NCBI GenBank assembly: GCA_012845835.1
Contig: JABAKD010000026.1
Location: 15,554,158-15,618,157 of the forward strand
Source of the DNA: Undaria pinnatifida
Taxonomy: Eukaryota; Sar; Phaeophyceae; Laminariales; Alariaceae
DNA length: 64,000 nt
Direction: 5' to 3'
Position 1 is the stretch's first letter. Every line of letters starts with the position of its first letter. Under the pieces are notes generated by a model. That model had not been told where the DNA came from. It did not search any database and was given only the letters and a program-made list of their open reading frames with translations. The position numbers and the translations under genes were made by a program. Shown here in pieces: positions 23,521-36,405 of the stretch.

Positions 23521-25327
23521 TAGCAGAACGGAAACACTGGGAGTGCTGAACCCTATGCGCGGTTACTATAATGTCAAAATGAAGGCACTGCAGGAACGTG
23601 GGGGGTGAGGGGATGGAAGACGTCCGTGGCCACGGCTTGTCCAGACGTCGTGCAGGGTGATCTGTGTTCCGAGTGGAGATGGAAAGTAATATTAATAGCA
23701 GCTAGTGCCAATTACAGCAATGGCCACAAAAGTGGTGCTGTTTTACATGATGAAACATACTGGTATCGATCGAAAACAAATTACCACTGCTGTAATGGGG
23801 GCCAACAACTGGTCTATCCTTCCGTAACGAATGGGGGGTTTGGTGGAGGCGTTGTGGAATTCGGAAAACACGGGGAAGTTGGACAGACGTGGCGATAGCC
23901 CATGGTCAGAGCATCGAGCCACGAGACCCGCCACTTGCCCTGGTCATAGACGGTATTAAAGTGGTAGCACCGTGATGACCCCGTCGCTCAAGGGCAGACA
24001 GCGTACCCTTCACTGATTGATCAAAAATTACCCGAATTCTTGAGCCATACCAAACAGTGGAAGTACTACATGACCGTTCAATATCAAACCTCACTTAGGG
24101 TTAGGGTTAGGAACCCTAACCCTAACCCTAGGTAGCTGCGCAAGCAGGAGAAGAACAAGCGGCCGTTACATCCGTTTAGGTGGGTGGGAAACTTCACCAG
24201 CGCGCACGTCTTCCTAAGCGTCAATACGAATCACAAGTAGACGACGCTCCGAATGCCTGCAAGCGACAAGAGTTCAATGGTGTCGAACAAACGCGCCGAT
24301 ATTCCGGTAATGCAGACAGGCCGGTATAGAGCGCATCTAATAAAAGCCTGCTCATCCTCCGATTGACACCCAAAAAACAAAATATAACAGTAACTTAGTA
24401 CTTCAAGCATAGTTGGCTGATCTCGAGCGCGCCCTCGCCCTTTCCGTCTCAAAAATGTCCCCTTTATTTAGCGGCGTGATGGATGAATTCGCCGAAACCC
24501 ATGCCTCCACCCTGTGTATGATACCATGGTGCATGATACCCGTGGGCTACGTGTTTTGTTATGTAGTCTACATTACGTTCTCATAAATGATAAAAGCTTG
24601 AGTGCCTCGAACGAGGTTGAAAGCGTTCCTAGCTGGTCAAGACACTTACTTTTTCCTCTCTTGTCTTTACGGCAGTCACGGGAGAAACAGATGACGCTCG
24701 ATTTTGAAGAAAAGCCCCGCAGGAAAATACACGAGTAACCCCTGGCCACAACTGCAGATCGGGTGTCGATGAGGTAGTACTCGAGCTATTTTGCTTGTCC
24801 ACGGTTTCCGTGTTGCGCGATCAACAGCAGTACTGCCGACACAGCTGCATTGGAGGCCGAATGGGGTATTTTGGTGGTTATATTGGCTACGCGGTCCAGT
24901 TAGAGGTAATCGAGAGGGGCGAGTAGAAAGTGATGGGACTGACAAATCGGTCGCACCTGTCTTTCACCGAGATGTTGTTGCGTACCTTGTGTCAACTCTG
25001 TCTCTTGGATATAAAAAGTACGATTTATATTACCCCGGCACAGTAGAAAGCCAGTACTTATACGTGATAGTCTTTCCTAGGTGGCAAGCAATAGATTCGG
25101 TTTTTCCAGGCGCGAGTAATGAGACGTATAAACCGGTATGGACCTGGCACATCGTAGACTGACTCCCAATTAAAATTTCATGTGTTTTTAGTGGAGGCAT
25201 GAATTGCGTCAGCTGTGATATATGCGTGTACCACCTTGGGTTGTGTGTGCTTTTCCCTGGGGTATTCCTCAGCTCCAGAGTGACTGGAGCCTGTCCTGTG
25301 ACCACAGACTTGATATATGCGAGGTAA
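23521..25327. other. Non-coding region with head-to-head telomeric repeat
   Basis: 1.8 kb. Holds the inverted TTAGGG tract at 24095-24130. Open frames at 23605-23898 and 24791-25162 (97 and 123 codons, plus) have no recognisable domain or splice partners. Confidence 0.5.
24095..24130. repeat. Head-to-head telomere-like repeat
   Basis: TTAGGGTTAGGGTTAGG followed directly by AACCCTAACCCTAACCCTA. Three TTAGGG units meet three CCCTAA units almost without a spacer, giving a 36-bp near-perfect palindrome. Confidence 0.92.
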
Positions 25328-25902
<575 letters not shown>

Positions 25903-26179
25903 TCAACCTCCATACAACAGTAGTAGTGATCAAGGCCGTGGTCAAACGACCCCAGGTCAAGTCATTTAAGAGTGGAGAAATAATGTCCACGGCGCACTGC
26001 TGTAGCGTAGGGAAAAAACACAACGATCGAAAGGTGGCGCACGTATAACTCATATCTCAAGTACGTATGAAGAAAGAAGGAACTTATACGTTGGCCAAAA
26101 ACCACATAAAAAATCAATCGAAAGTCAGCCTGCGTAGCCGAGAGGCCTGTGTTGGTCGATACTTGTCCAAACGTGTACT

Positions 26180-27440
26180 CACCACCAAAAATCAAAATCT
26201 GCCAGAGAAATAAACACTACCAGGCAGCCGATGTCACCGCGTTGTCTCTCTAGCCATCCATGCCGTAGCTCCAATTCATTTGGCCCCCTGACCACCCCAC
26301 CTCCTCCCCCTCTTTTTTTCTCCCGCTCCCCCTTGTTCTAACGTCCCACCTAAAATCAAAATCTGTCACAATAAAAGACACTACCACGAAGTTGATATCA
26401 CCTCATTTTCGTTGTAGTAGATATCCATGACGTAGCCCAAATCATCCCCTCCCCCCCCTAACGTCCCCTCCTTCCCCACTCCCCACCCGAGTAATGAACA
26501 CTACCGGCAACTGATATCACCTTATTCTATTTCTAGGATTCCATGCCGTAGCTCCAACTCATTTCCGCCGCCGCCCCTCTCTTCCCTACCCCCCCCCCCC
26601 GCCCCCCCCGCTTCCTTTTGTTCAAACGACCCACCTAAAAACGAAATCTGCCAGAGTAATAAACACTACCACGCAGTCGGTATCACCTCATTATATTTTT
26701 AACAACCCATGTTGCAGCTCCCATTCGCCCCGCCCCCCACCCCCCCTTCTCCAACGCCCCCTCTTTCAATACCACCCGCACCATCGCCTAGACCTCGCAC
26801 CACGCGAATAGCAAACCCCGTAGGCATCTATGCGACATAAAACTGCTGGAAACCCCTCCCCCCCCCCGCCCCCACCCTTCGAATACTCCGCCTTCTCCTC
26901 ACCGGTTGTACGACTTACAGGATGTACATCATAAACTGATGCATTCCTTTCACAACCGGCAGATATATCCCCTTGAAGGAGTATTATTATTTTTTTATTT
27001 ATTTTATACTCCGGCGGATGGGGAATAGTAAAGCTTTAGCTCACCACACTTCCACGTATTTTCATACGCGTCGTGTGTCGATTTAACTCAGGAAGGATTG
27101 ATAGTTTCCGCGCTCACATTGAGTTCCCCCGTCCGTTTTCCCCTCCTCCTCGCGCCCCCTGCTCTCTCTCTTGTTCAAACTCATTCCCCCACACCCCTAA
27201 AACCTCCGGCCTCCCCTCGCCGGTTATACTACTCACAGGATACACTTGATAAACTAAAGCATTTCCTTCCACAGCTGTCACATTCTGTCCCCCTCAAAGA
27301 CTAACTAACATCACCCAGTAATACGCGCGATCGGAGTATCACACACGGCTTGCAAAGATTAGTTTCGACAAAATAGTCGATCTCACAGCTGGAGTGTATT
27401 TATATTTCTATAACACAGAGTCTATTTAACATGTATTATT
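26180..27440 (-). repeat. Dispersed repeat family, reverse copies in tandem
   Basis: At least three consecutive reverse units, each with AAATCTG(C/T)CA, a TAATAAACACTACCACG block, GATATCACCTCATT, CCATGCCGTAGCTCC and a C-rich tract, ending in GCCTAGACCTCGCACCACGC, TTGCAAAGATTAGTTTCGAC and CTCACAGCTGGAGTGTATTT. No coding domain. Confidence 0.78.
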
Positions 27441-30299
27441 TAATACTCGCAGCTGAAACCTACTGCAACAGACGCTACCCACGAAACAAAACTAATGTAC
27501 CAGCAGACCTAGCTCCTGGCCGCGCGGATCTGGCAGGGTGGTTTTTCGCTCCCTTCTTGTTGCTGTTGTTGTTCTCACATTGACTCGCATAGTCAAGGCT
27601 CTTAATGACCCAGGGCTATGCGGTGGTCACGAGATCATAAGAATACCGAAATTTCGAAGAGCGGCGCGGCCGCGCCTCTGGCCCCTTTCGAGTCTGTTTC
27701 GGGTCCGGGCTAGGGTTAGGGTCAGGGTTCGGGTCAGCGTTAGGGTAAGGGTAAGGGTTTGGGTTATGGGTCAGTTTGGGTCTGCGCCCGTACCTCGATC
27801 CCAGCAGCAAGTGCTTCCAACCTACTAACGCGAACAGCCCACCAACCCTAAGATGCGCGGGACAAAAACGCTGGGCAAGCTCCAATGTTCAAAGTCGAAG
27901 GTGGAACTACATACCAACAACAAGAGGAAGAAATCAAAGAAGAACGAGAAAGGAAGCAGAGAACGAAGCATGAAAAGCAATACGCACGTGTAATAAGTTA
28001 CGTAGAATGGCCAGCAGGGGGTGGTGTAGCGAGGAAAGGCCTGTGTATGGTTTTGAGAGCTGCGAACTATAAAACTAACCAAAATATACGCGTCCGATCA
28101 GCATGTATATGTGGGGTTAAGATAACCACTGTATAGAATACGCAGCAAGTGAATTTAAAAGAAAATGAAGTAAAAAAAAGATAATCAAGGACCACACAGC
28201 GAACAAGAACAGGAAAAAGGGAAAAACGCCGTACAGTTGGTAATATATCCTTAACAACGGATAAAACAACGGCATTGGGTGCGTGGAGAACATCAACTAC
28301 AGCAAGGGAACTGCGTGAAAACCATCTACCAGGACGAACAAGTCCGGGCGTCCTCACGCTCGCTGCTTACGCCCAGGGGAAGGCACACAAACACCAAGAC
28401 AATTATGACCAGACCCAGATTTCAATATCTCCATCAGAACACCGCCTCCGAACCCCCTCATTTGCCCTGCCCCCTTCAACCCCCCCCCTCCCCCTCCCCC
28501 CTTCCCCCCACCCTTTCCTCCAGCCACGTAGTGATGGCGACGGTGGGTGGCGCTGCCGGGCCTTTGCGTTTCGCTATGCAACTCTACTCCTCTCTGCGTC
28601 ATGCCAGTGTTTCATAATCGTCTCTGCCCCCTCCTCAACCAGTCCACACTATCTGCCGGCCTTTTGTGGGGCAGCTTTTCACCACCCTGGGAATTGCATA
28701 CTAAATTCAGTAATATATATATATATATTCCTCAAGGAGCAAGATAGAATACTTCACCTGACCCCCCGAGGAGCCCATACCCCCAACCACCTACCTCAAA
28801 GGCAGACGCCCCTCGTCCCTCTATGCCACCAGACCCCCAAGCAATGTCCTCCGTTTCCGCAACGTCACCTGCATGCTGTCGGAGTCTGTCTTGGCAAGCA
28901 CGTTGGCGTACTAAAGGGTTCGGCTGTCGCGTTTCTATTTCGGCCAGCCGAGACATAAGGGGAACACAGAGTACTGAACCTGTCGCAGGCTGTCGTAATC
29001 GGCCTTCCTCAGGCTCCAAGTCACGCAGATGTAGAGTGTCCCAGTAACCTTTTTGTCATTTTAGCATCGGCACCTTCAACTAGTGGTAAGCGAACACCCG
29101 GGTGGTCAGGGGTATTCACCTTGAACCGTTGGAAGCACGCGCATGCCCTATGACGACGCTGCATCAGGTGCGTTGTTAGCCCAGTCCAAGTACACCAATT
29201 CGACCGTTTGCTTTATTCCTGATCGGCTGCAGAGAGGGTGACCGACGCGTTCTCTCTGTATATTGTTCGACCATTGTTTGCGCCTCAGAGACCGTAAGCC
29301 TAACGCCGAGAACGCAGTCAAGATCACCGTCATCACTCACTCCAGCCATCCTGGTGATCGCGATACGTCTCCCGCTTCGTCAGCGTACATCACACCCCAT
29401 ACCCGCCGCGCCTACTCCTTCTCTCCCGCCCCTCCCACCCGCCTGTCGGATTTGCCGGCTCGTGGTTAGCTCTTTCTCTGACACAAAGTAAAGTGGGGGG
29501 TTCAACTTGGGGGTCGTTTTTCTCCGGCGGATCGAGGTCACTCACGCGAGCTACCCCCCAGTTCTTTTACGGTGGTCATCTATCGCTTATATCTCTTGCG
29601 TGTTTTTACGGTGTTGATCAGCGATGGATATGTGAGTTGCGAGCTCCGCCATATTTAACGCCCACTTGTAAACTGCTCTTGTCCGTGAGGTACGGTAGGC
29701 ACTCGTACATTTCAATATAATGGTTGCATCTGGTAGCGGAAAGGGGGGGTCCCCCCCCTACCTCTTATCGCCCCTTCTCCTTCTTTCGTCAGAGCCGTGT
29801 CATGATGTCCATCATGATGCCTGCATCATCAGCGAGGAAGTGTTTCTCTGCCACAAGCAGTACCGCCGCTTGAATACAAGTTTAACAGGAGTGATTCTGG
29901 TACGTACACTTGCCGTAGACCTTGCCCCACGTGGAGCGTATCTCCGAGAAGTCTCTACCACTCATCCGCACGCGCCCATGCTTTTATGCCATCGAGAAAT
30001 TGGCGGATGACGGTGAGCGTCCTCGGTGGAACGCCAAAAGGAGTATGCACCGCAAACCAAGGGGTTCTGTCCTCAGAGTCAAAACTGGTGGGGTCGGTAA
30101 AGCACAAGTTAGAGCAATGCGACCGTGACACGCCAATCGTGGTGGCGCGTTTAGTCCGGAACATTTTGCTGATGGCCACACTCCTTAATCCGAAACCGTA
30201 ACAAATTACACAATTTTGACACAATATTACTGTTTTTGTTTACACGTATTAATAGTTCACCGACCAAGCATGCACATTTTCCCCTTTTTTTTGCAGTAC
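27441..30299. other. Non-coding region with telomere-like tract
   Basis: Contains a degenerate TTAGGG tract (27711-27775), a C/T-rich patch (28470-28525), an AT dinucleotide run (about 28717-28730) and a palindrome copy at 29537-29554. Several open frames of 60 to 230 codons (for example 28275-28958, plus) show only low complexity. No gene recognised. Confidence 0.5.
27711..27775. repeat. Degenerate TTAGGG-like tract
   Basis: GGGTTAGGGTCAGGGTTCGGG-type units, roughly ten hexamers with frequent substitutions. Confidence 0.85.
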
Positions 30300-31240
30300 T
30301 CGCCGGCAAGTGACTGTGGAACTTCCGTGGACTTCCGTGTGCGTTGCCATGGGCTACCGTGGAAATCCGCGGGTTTCAACGGCAAGTGCCTTGGTTCATG
30401 GCGCGTCCACGGAAAATGTTACCGGTGTAGCCACGGCAATGGCCGCGGTTATGCCCGTCGCTAACTCCGTCGTACCAACCATGGAAACCCACGGAGGTAG
30501 GCGGAAATTTCCGCGGCAGTTTCGGTGAACATTGACGTGGAGATTTCCGCGGACATCCGCGGTCATTTCCACGGCAACCCTCCAACACGAGCAGATCTCC
30601 ACAGAAGTACGCGGAAGTCCGTGAAAATTGCTACGGCCGTTTCCGCGGAATTCCGGCCATCAACTCACACATCCTGCCGCGGTCGTCCGGGGCCGTTGAC
30701 ACAGCCTTCCTCCAATACGCAGCGATGAGCACGGAAGTCCGCGGAAGTCCGCGGAAATTTCCACGGTTGTTCCTGCAGACCTCATGTCACGCGACAATCA
30801 CCACGGATGTCCGCGAAAGTCCGTGGGAGTTCCCACGGATGTTCCCGTGGACGTCCAACCGCAGCAACATTCACGTCCTGCCGCGGCCGCGGACGTTGCC
30901 GTCTGTGTCCGCCGACGTTTCCGTGGGTGTGTCCGTCTACGTGTCTGTTCGTGTATGCGTGGAACTTTCCGTGAGTGTCCAAGGCTTGCCGTGGTATGCC
31001 GTGGATGTTGCCGGTGACATTGCCGTAGATATTGCCGTGGATCTTGCCGTGGAAACTGCGGGAGAAGTTACCATGGCTATTGCCGCAGCATTCTGTGGAA
31101 GCCCGTGGAATGTTTGTGGAAGCCCGTGGAGGGTCCGTTGAAGCCCGTGGAGTGTCCTCGGGTGTCCGTGGAACGCCGTGGCCATGGCCATGGAATGCCG
31201 TGAAGGTCCGTGGACACTGCCGCGGATCTTCGCCAAAACG
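30300..31240. repeat. CCGCGG/TTCCGTGG degenerate minisatellite, about 0.9 kb
   Basis: Dozens of imperfect units built on GTCCGCGGAA, TTTCCACGG and GCCGTGG, many of them self-complementary (CCGCGG, CCATGG). Frames reading GNIHGN or ADIRG are repeat by-products. CpG-dense compared with its surroundings. Confidence 0.85.
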
Positions 31241-31587
31241 ACAAATTACGTACATCCCTCTCACCGACCGGCGGGTTAATCGGCCCGTGCCTTGTCCTTC
31301 ATCGTGTTATCACGTGGGGAACGGCCATGCTACGGTAGGGGTGCATCCCGATCATAATCATATTCTAAGAAGCACTTGTTCCTGACATGAGAAACTCCAT
31401 ATCTTACCCGAAATAGACTTCGAAGGCATTCGTTCGCACAACCTGACGAAGCTTCTATGCCCTAGTCCTAGAAACAATGTACTCGTGAAATCTCTTTATC
31501 AAGGACTGACCCATGGTTCCTCGTTTAATGAGCTCAATCAGGCACAAACATTAACATCTCGACATGAACACTAGAACATTACCATTT

Positions 31588-31975
31588 GTCTAACGTAAAT
31601 ATTAACATTGACATTAGCATGAACATGAACATGAACATGAACATGAACAGGAACATGAGCATGAACATGAACATGGACATTAACATTGACATAAGCATTA
31701 ACATTAACATTGACATTGACATTAACATTAACATTAACATTAACATTAACATTAACATTAACATTAGCATTAATATTAACATTGACATCAACATTCACAT
31801 TAAAAATAACATTAACGTTGACATTGACATTAACATTAACATTAACATTAACATTAACATTAAAATTAACATTAACGATAACATTAACATTAACTATATC
31901 AACACCATTAACATTAACATTAACATTGGCATTGACATTAACATTAACATTAACATTAACAATCATTAACATTAT
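31588..31975. repeat. AACATT(A/G) hexanucleotide array, about 390 bp
   Basis: Over 60 units of AACATT with ACATGA and ACATTG variants at the left end. The poly-Asn/Ile or Thr/Leu frames are artefacts. Confidence 0.97.
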
Positions 31976-33408
31976 AATTCAGTCCAGGAGTGTTTAAGAA
32001 ATGGTTTGTCTCTGGTACCGTCGTCGCTGTAGCTTGTCTAACGCCGCCGATTTTATTGACAGAAGACGCCTTAACTTCGCATTTCTAAAGTATGATGAGT
32101 GGAGTTATACAACAAATAGTTCCGCGAGTGGATTTTGGTCACGTCTAACCGACAAAATTCCCTTCACGCTCACACTGGACTGAGCTGAGGGACCCCTACT
32201 GTGCAGTCACTTTTTCGTTCGAGGTTACGTGGCGGTGGAAAAGTCTGTTGGTGCAAATCTACGCTAAATGTAGCAGTTGTCGGTTGCTGGCACGTCTTTC
32301 AATTGACGGCGGGCTTCTTAATCTAAATTGTCTAAACTGCACCCTTCTTTCTTGTTATTTAGCCACTCATTTTCCGTGGTATATCTACGACCACACATAC
32401 ATGAGACAATTGATCGACTTGTCGTTCTACGGTAAACCTCCCACCTTTGTTTTTATCGAAGTCGCCTGCTTTGAAACCAGCTCCCCGGTCGTATTTATTT
32501 CCTGAAATACGGTGTCCGTAGTCCCCCCAACGTCATAGTTTGATATAGTCCCCTGCGAAACAACGAAAACGTTCGAATACCTGCTTTTCGTAGTAGTAGC
32601 ATCCTTTTCCATGTCGAGAAGACGTCACACGTTCGTTAAAAAATAATGTCGCTGATTTTTTTATTGGCGGGGGCTATCGTAAGATCAGTCAGAATGGCAC
32701 CGTTATTTTCTCCACATAATAAATGATCTTTTGGGACCCTTGCCGTATAGACTAGAGCCTCACACGAAAGAGGTTGCACCTCCACCCCGACCACCGTGAC
32801 CGAAGCAAGGGTGTCAATAGGCGGGGGGTCCCTTTTACATTGGCCCGGAGTCACTCGCGCGAGTGACCCCTCTGTCTGTTCCTTCGCGGTGTTAAGTTCT
32901 CGTGCAAATTGAATGAAAGCGACCGGTGTGAATCCGCAATGCAAAAGGTAGCTACGCTTCGCCTAGCATAATATCGCTAAAAAGTGTGCTTCGTCGATCA
33001 GTGGGATACAGAGAGTGTCCCTCCGGCGAGGGGCTCAAATTAATTAGCGAAAGAGGGGGTAACCTCGAGGGAATACATAAGGGGCACCCCCGGGGGGCCC
33101 TTCCGCAACCTTGTCGTCTTAATGCCAACGTCATGCACCCAAAAATACAATCCGGAGATTCTTCCCCCTCCTCCGGCAGAGGCACGCAAAGGAGGAGTGA
33201 GTCGAATAGTAAACACCGACCGACGGACACAGATGGAGGAAGCAAACAGCAAACAGTGAGTGGGAAAACTGAATGCACAGTCGGCTGCCTTGTTGAATGA
33301 AATGGTTGGCAACACCCTCTACATGCCAGCGGCATCACGTGTTTCGGTGCTGTGTGTGATACGCGGTTAATCTTTGTTTGGCCTATATCGTTTTGGCACC
33401 AGGAGTAT
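31976..33408. other. Non-coding region, palindrome copy
   Basis: A perfect copy of the recurrent palindrome is at 32850-32867, beside AAGGTAGCTACGCTTCGCC at about 32947, a pair of blocks also seen near 36850-36925. Nothing coding recognised. Confidence 0.5.
32850..32867. repeat. Perfect palindrome GTCACTCGCGCGAGTGAC, second copy
   Basis: Identical over 18 bp to 21427-21444 and, like it, followed by a short C run. Confidence 0.85.
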
Positions 33409-33694
33409 AATTGCACGTACGTGCAACGTTTTTAGAATTACACGTAAACTCAGTACAGCCCCTGCCGACCTCGAGAGCAGACCGAGAGCCCCCCAAAGGG
33501 TTGGGTTGGGGTTATAGGGTCAGGGTTAGGGTTAAGGTTAAGGTTAGGGTTAGGGTCGGGTTTGGGGTCGGGTTGGTCTGGGCAGCGTAACCGTCGTTTT
33601 GTGCGGACCTGGACATAGGGAGCCGCCATACGTGCATAAATCGCTATTGAATTTACGTGCAAAAATCTGAAAAACCTTGCACGTACGTGCAATT
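33409..33694. mobile_element. MITE-like element with telomere-like core
   Basis: Left end AATTGCACGTACGTGCAACG at 33409; the right end near 33673-33694 is its reverse complement (with AACCTTGCACGTACGTGCAATT). Similarity continues inward (CGTTTTTAGAATTACACGTAAA against its counterpart). The core 33495-33575 is a degenerate TTAGGG array. No coding capacity. Confidence 0.75.
33495..33575. repeat. Degenerate TTAGGG-like tract inside MITE-like element
   Basis: GGGTTAGGGTTAAGGTTAAGG-type units, about 13 hexamers. Confidence 0.88.
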
Positions 33695-35202
33695 CCACGG
33701 GAGCCCTTGTTTTGGTAGGGCAGTGCCGCCTGCCGTTTCCTCGCCTCCTCTCCCACCCCCTGGTGGCGAGTTATCTTCCTTGCTTGTTTTTCACTTTTTC
33801 TCGTTTCGTTTTTCTCCCTTAGTTCTCCTCGATGGCTTTTGTTTTGTCCTTGGATTTGTAAATTATCATTGTTTTCCTTCCGGACGTGCCGGGGCCGGTT
33901 TGATCGGCGAGTCTTGAACGCTTTGCACCATAACAATTAATAGTATGGGCTGGATATGGGTGCACGTCTAACACTTCCGATTTCCTTTTTTTTTATGGCG
34001 GATGTACAGTTTTCATCTACGATACGATATTCGTATGCGTTTATCACGTTGGGCACGTTGTATATTTTTCGTTGGGAATACTTCCGCTCCTGCCTGTCCT
34101 GTGGTCACGGATGACTAGATTATGCGGGCGAATCCGAGAAGAAGCATTAACAACCATGCAAACAGAGGCCAGTAAATTCGACGTGATGCGGCATCATCAG
34201 TGTATAATCTCATATATATTTCTGGCCGGCCTGGAGCTCTTATGTATAGGCCAGGGTGCGTCCTGGCTAGCCTGGAGATCGTACATACGTAAGACAGAGT
34301 GCGTCCTACACCGCTATCTGTGTCCAATGGTTCATGTTAGGTTACCTTACCTTACCTTACCTTACCCTTACCTTACCCTTACCTTAGCTCTTATTGCAGT
34401 CAGAAAATGGAGGTCAAAATCCGTAGCTTGCTGCCAAATTGGTCGCCCTGCATAGACATGGTTATTACATCTCGATTACAGTATAGACTACACATCAAAT
34501 GCTGGCGAAGACAGTGATATGAAGCCTCTACGAAACGCCCGAGGCGCAGTCCAGGCACCGTCACGCCTCACGCTTGCTTCGCTGTTCCTGTGTCGCAGTT
34601 CGAACCTATCCTGCAACACCAGCAGCTTGGATGGCTTTATGCGGCCGATGCCGTACGTATTCGTCAGGTTTTCGCGTCAGTGATTGCGTCCTATATCCCA
34701 TGGATGGTATGCGATGCCGTGTACTGTACCGGTCTTATACTGAAGAGGATCGGGGGGGGGGCATGTTTAGGGTGAGGGTACTCATTTGCTGCTTGCCCCA
34801 GTCATTTGACCATTGAACACGCATCCCGCTCGATACGGCGCACCGTTCCTATTCTTGATTGATACCTCTCCAACGTTTGTTCAAGCGCTTAATGCGTTTA
34901 TTGTAAATATCGCATAGAAACTGATTGCGTATCGTATCCAAATACTGGGCGGGAGGGGACCACGAACGTCGAATTTGGCGACATCTTTCCCTGAAGGCCA
35001 TCGAGGCTCTCCCATGCACGACAACTTGACAGTTATGACTACAAGCTCGTTGCACAGCAGTACTACTGCCGTGACCAACTTCGGCAGTATTATTATAACC
35101 GCTGACCCAAGCAAGGCAAAGTACTTCGAGATATGGTGCGCCTTTAACAAATATAATTAATAATATGTGGCGCACGGATTGAAGCGCCCTCACCTGCTTT
35201 GT
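33695..35202. other. Non-coding region, CTTAC repeat
   Basis: Contains a TTACC repeat (34341-34386). Open frames such as 34072-34455 (plus) and 34849-35205 (minus) have no recognisable content. Confidence 0.5.
34341..34386. repeat. TTACC microsatellite
   Basis: About nine units of TTACC/TTACCC. Confidence 0.93.
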
Positions 35203-35488
35203 CACACAAATCGTACCAGATAAATTACCAAATATATTTCAATTCACTTGGGATTTTAAGGTGGTTTTCGTGTTTTGGTTCTTTGTTTTCGGCAAATCGC
35301 GAAAAGGCGTCGACCCACCCGAACCCCAATCCCAACCCTAATCCCAACCCCAACCCCAACCCAGGCTAGGGTTCCGAATAGAGAGCGGCTTCGCCACGCC
35401 TTTTGGAAATCTGATAAAAAAATGCGCGGACCACCTCAAACATCGAAATATATTTGGCACTCCATTTCTCTGGTATCATTCGTAGGGT
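35203..35488. mobile_element. MITE-like element with telomere-like core, copy 1
   Basis: Terminal inverted repeat of roughly 30 bp: ACAAATCGTACCAGATAAAT at the left and its diverged complement ending TGGTATCATTCGTAGGGTGG at the right. The core 35315-35372 reads CCCTAATCCCAACCCC. It is the same family as 52362-52855, in the opposite orientation; both share GGCGTCGA beside the core and a GCGGACCACCTCA block. Confidence 0.78.
35315..35372. repeat. Degenerate CCCTAA-like tract
   Basis: CCCAACCCTAATCCCAACCC units, complement of a G-rich telomere-like repeat. Confidence 0.85.
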
Positions 35489-35534
35489 GGGAACATCGCA
35501 AAGGTTAACACTACTACTGCCCGGATTTCATATA

Positions 35535-36405
35535 TTATCAAAACTTATATACACTCCAGCTGTCATTTTGTCGAAACTCATCCTTGCAATCTGTGTGTGA
35601 TACTCCGATTGCGCGTATCACGGGTTGTGTGTCCTCATTAAGGATATAGGGCGGCGGCCCCCCTTGCAACTACAGTGTAGCTATCAGGGTCGACAGGGTG
35701 ATGTTAGGCAGTCTGTGCGCGGAAACTATAAAACCCGTTTCTGAGGGGGACAAAATCTGACAGCTAGGAAATGCATCAGCTTATCAAGTGAGTCCTGTAA
35801 GTCGAAAATCCGGTGAGGGGAGGACGGAGTTTTGAACGACGCGGGTGCGTGGGTTTGATCAAAAGGGGGGCGGGAGGGGGGGAGGGGGGGGAGGGGACGG
35901 GTGGGGCAGGTCAATTTGTGCGTGGAAACTATAAATCCTTCTTGTGGGGGAGGGAGGGGGGAATCTAGCGGAGGGGGGGCGGGGCGGGGGGGGGAGGGCT
36001 TTAGGTCGCATAGATGTAGGGGTTTGCTATACGCGTGGTGCTAGGTCTAGTCGATGGTGCGGGTGGTGGAGAAGGAGGGGGCGTTGGGGTCGGGGATGTG
36101 TAGGAACTGCAGCAGCGGCATGGACGGCTCTAAAACGAAAACGACGCGATATCCAGGGCGTGGAAGTGTTTATAACTCTGGCGGATTTCGATAATAAGGG
36201 GGGCGTTCAAGCAAGAGGAAGAGAGGGGGGAAAGAAAAAAGGGCTGGGGGGGGGGGGGGGGGGGGAAGGGTTTTTGAGAGGTTTAGGTCACATATAATAA
36301 TATAATACACTCCAGCTATGAGATCAAGGACTTGGTCGACACTGTCGCAACATTGTGTGTGATCCTCTGATCGCGCGTATTCATCATATTTGTAGGGGTT
36401 TGCTG
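35535..36405 (+). repeat. Dispersed G-run repeat family, forward copy
   Basis: Same block order as 19488-20470: ACACTCCAGCTGTCATTTTG, CTCCGATTGCGCGTATCACG, CAGGGTCGACAGGGTGATGT, GAAACTATAAAACCCGTTTC, G-rich tracts, GCTAGGTCTAGTCGATGGTG, and a second unit ending TATTCATCATATTTGTAGGG. Confidence 0.82.

Noticed and set aside
31571-31997. Open frames rich in Asn/Val, Asn/Ile or Thr/Leu
   Set aside because: Products of the AACATT hexamer array, which is open in several frames at once.
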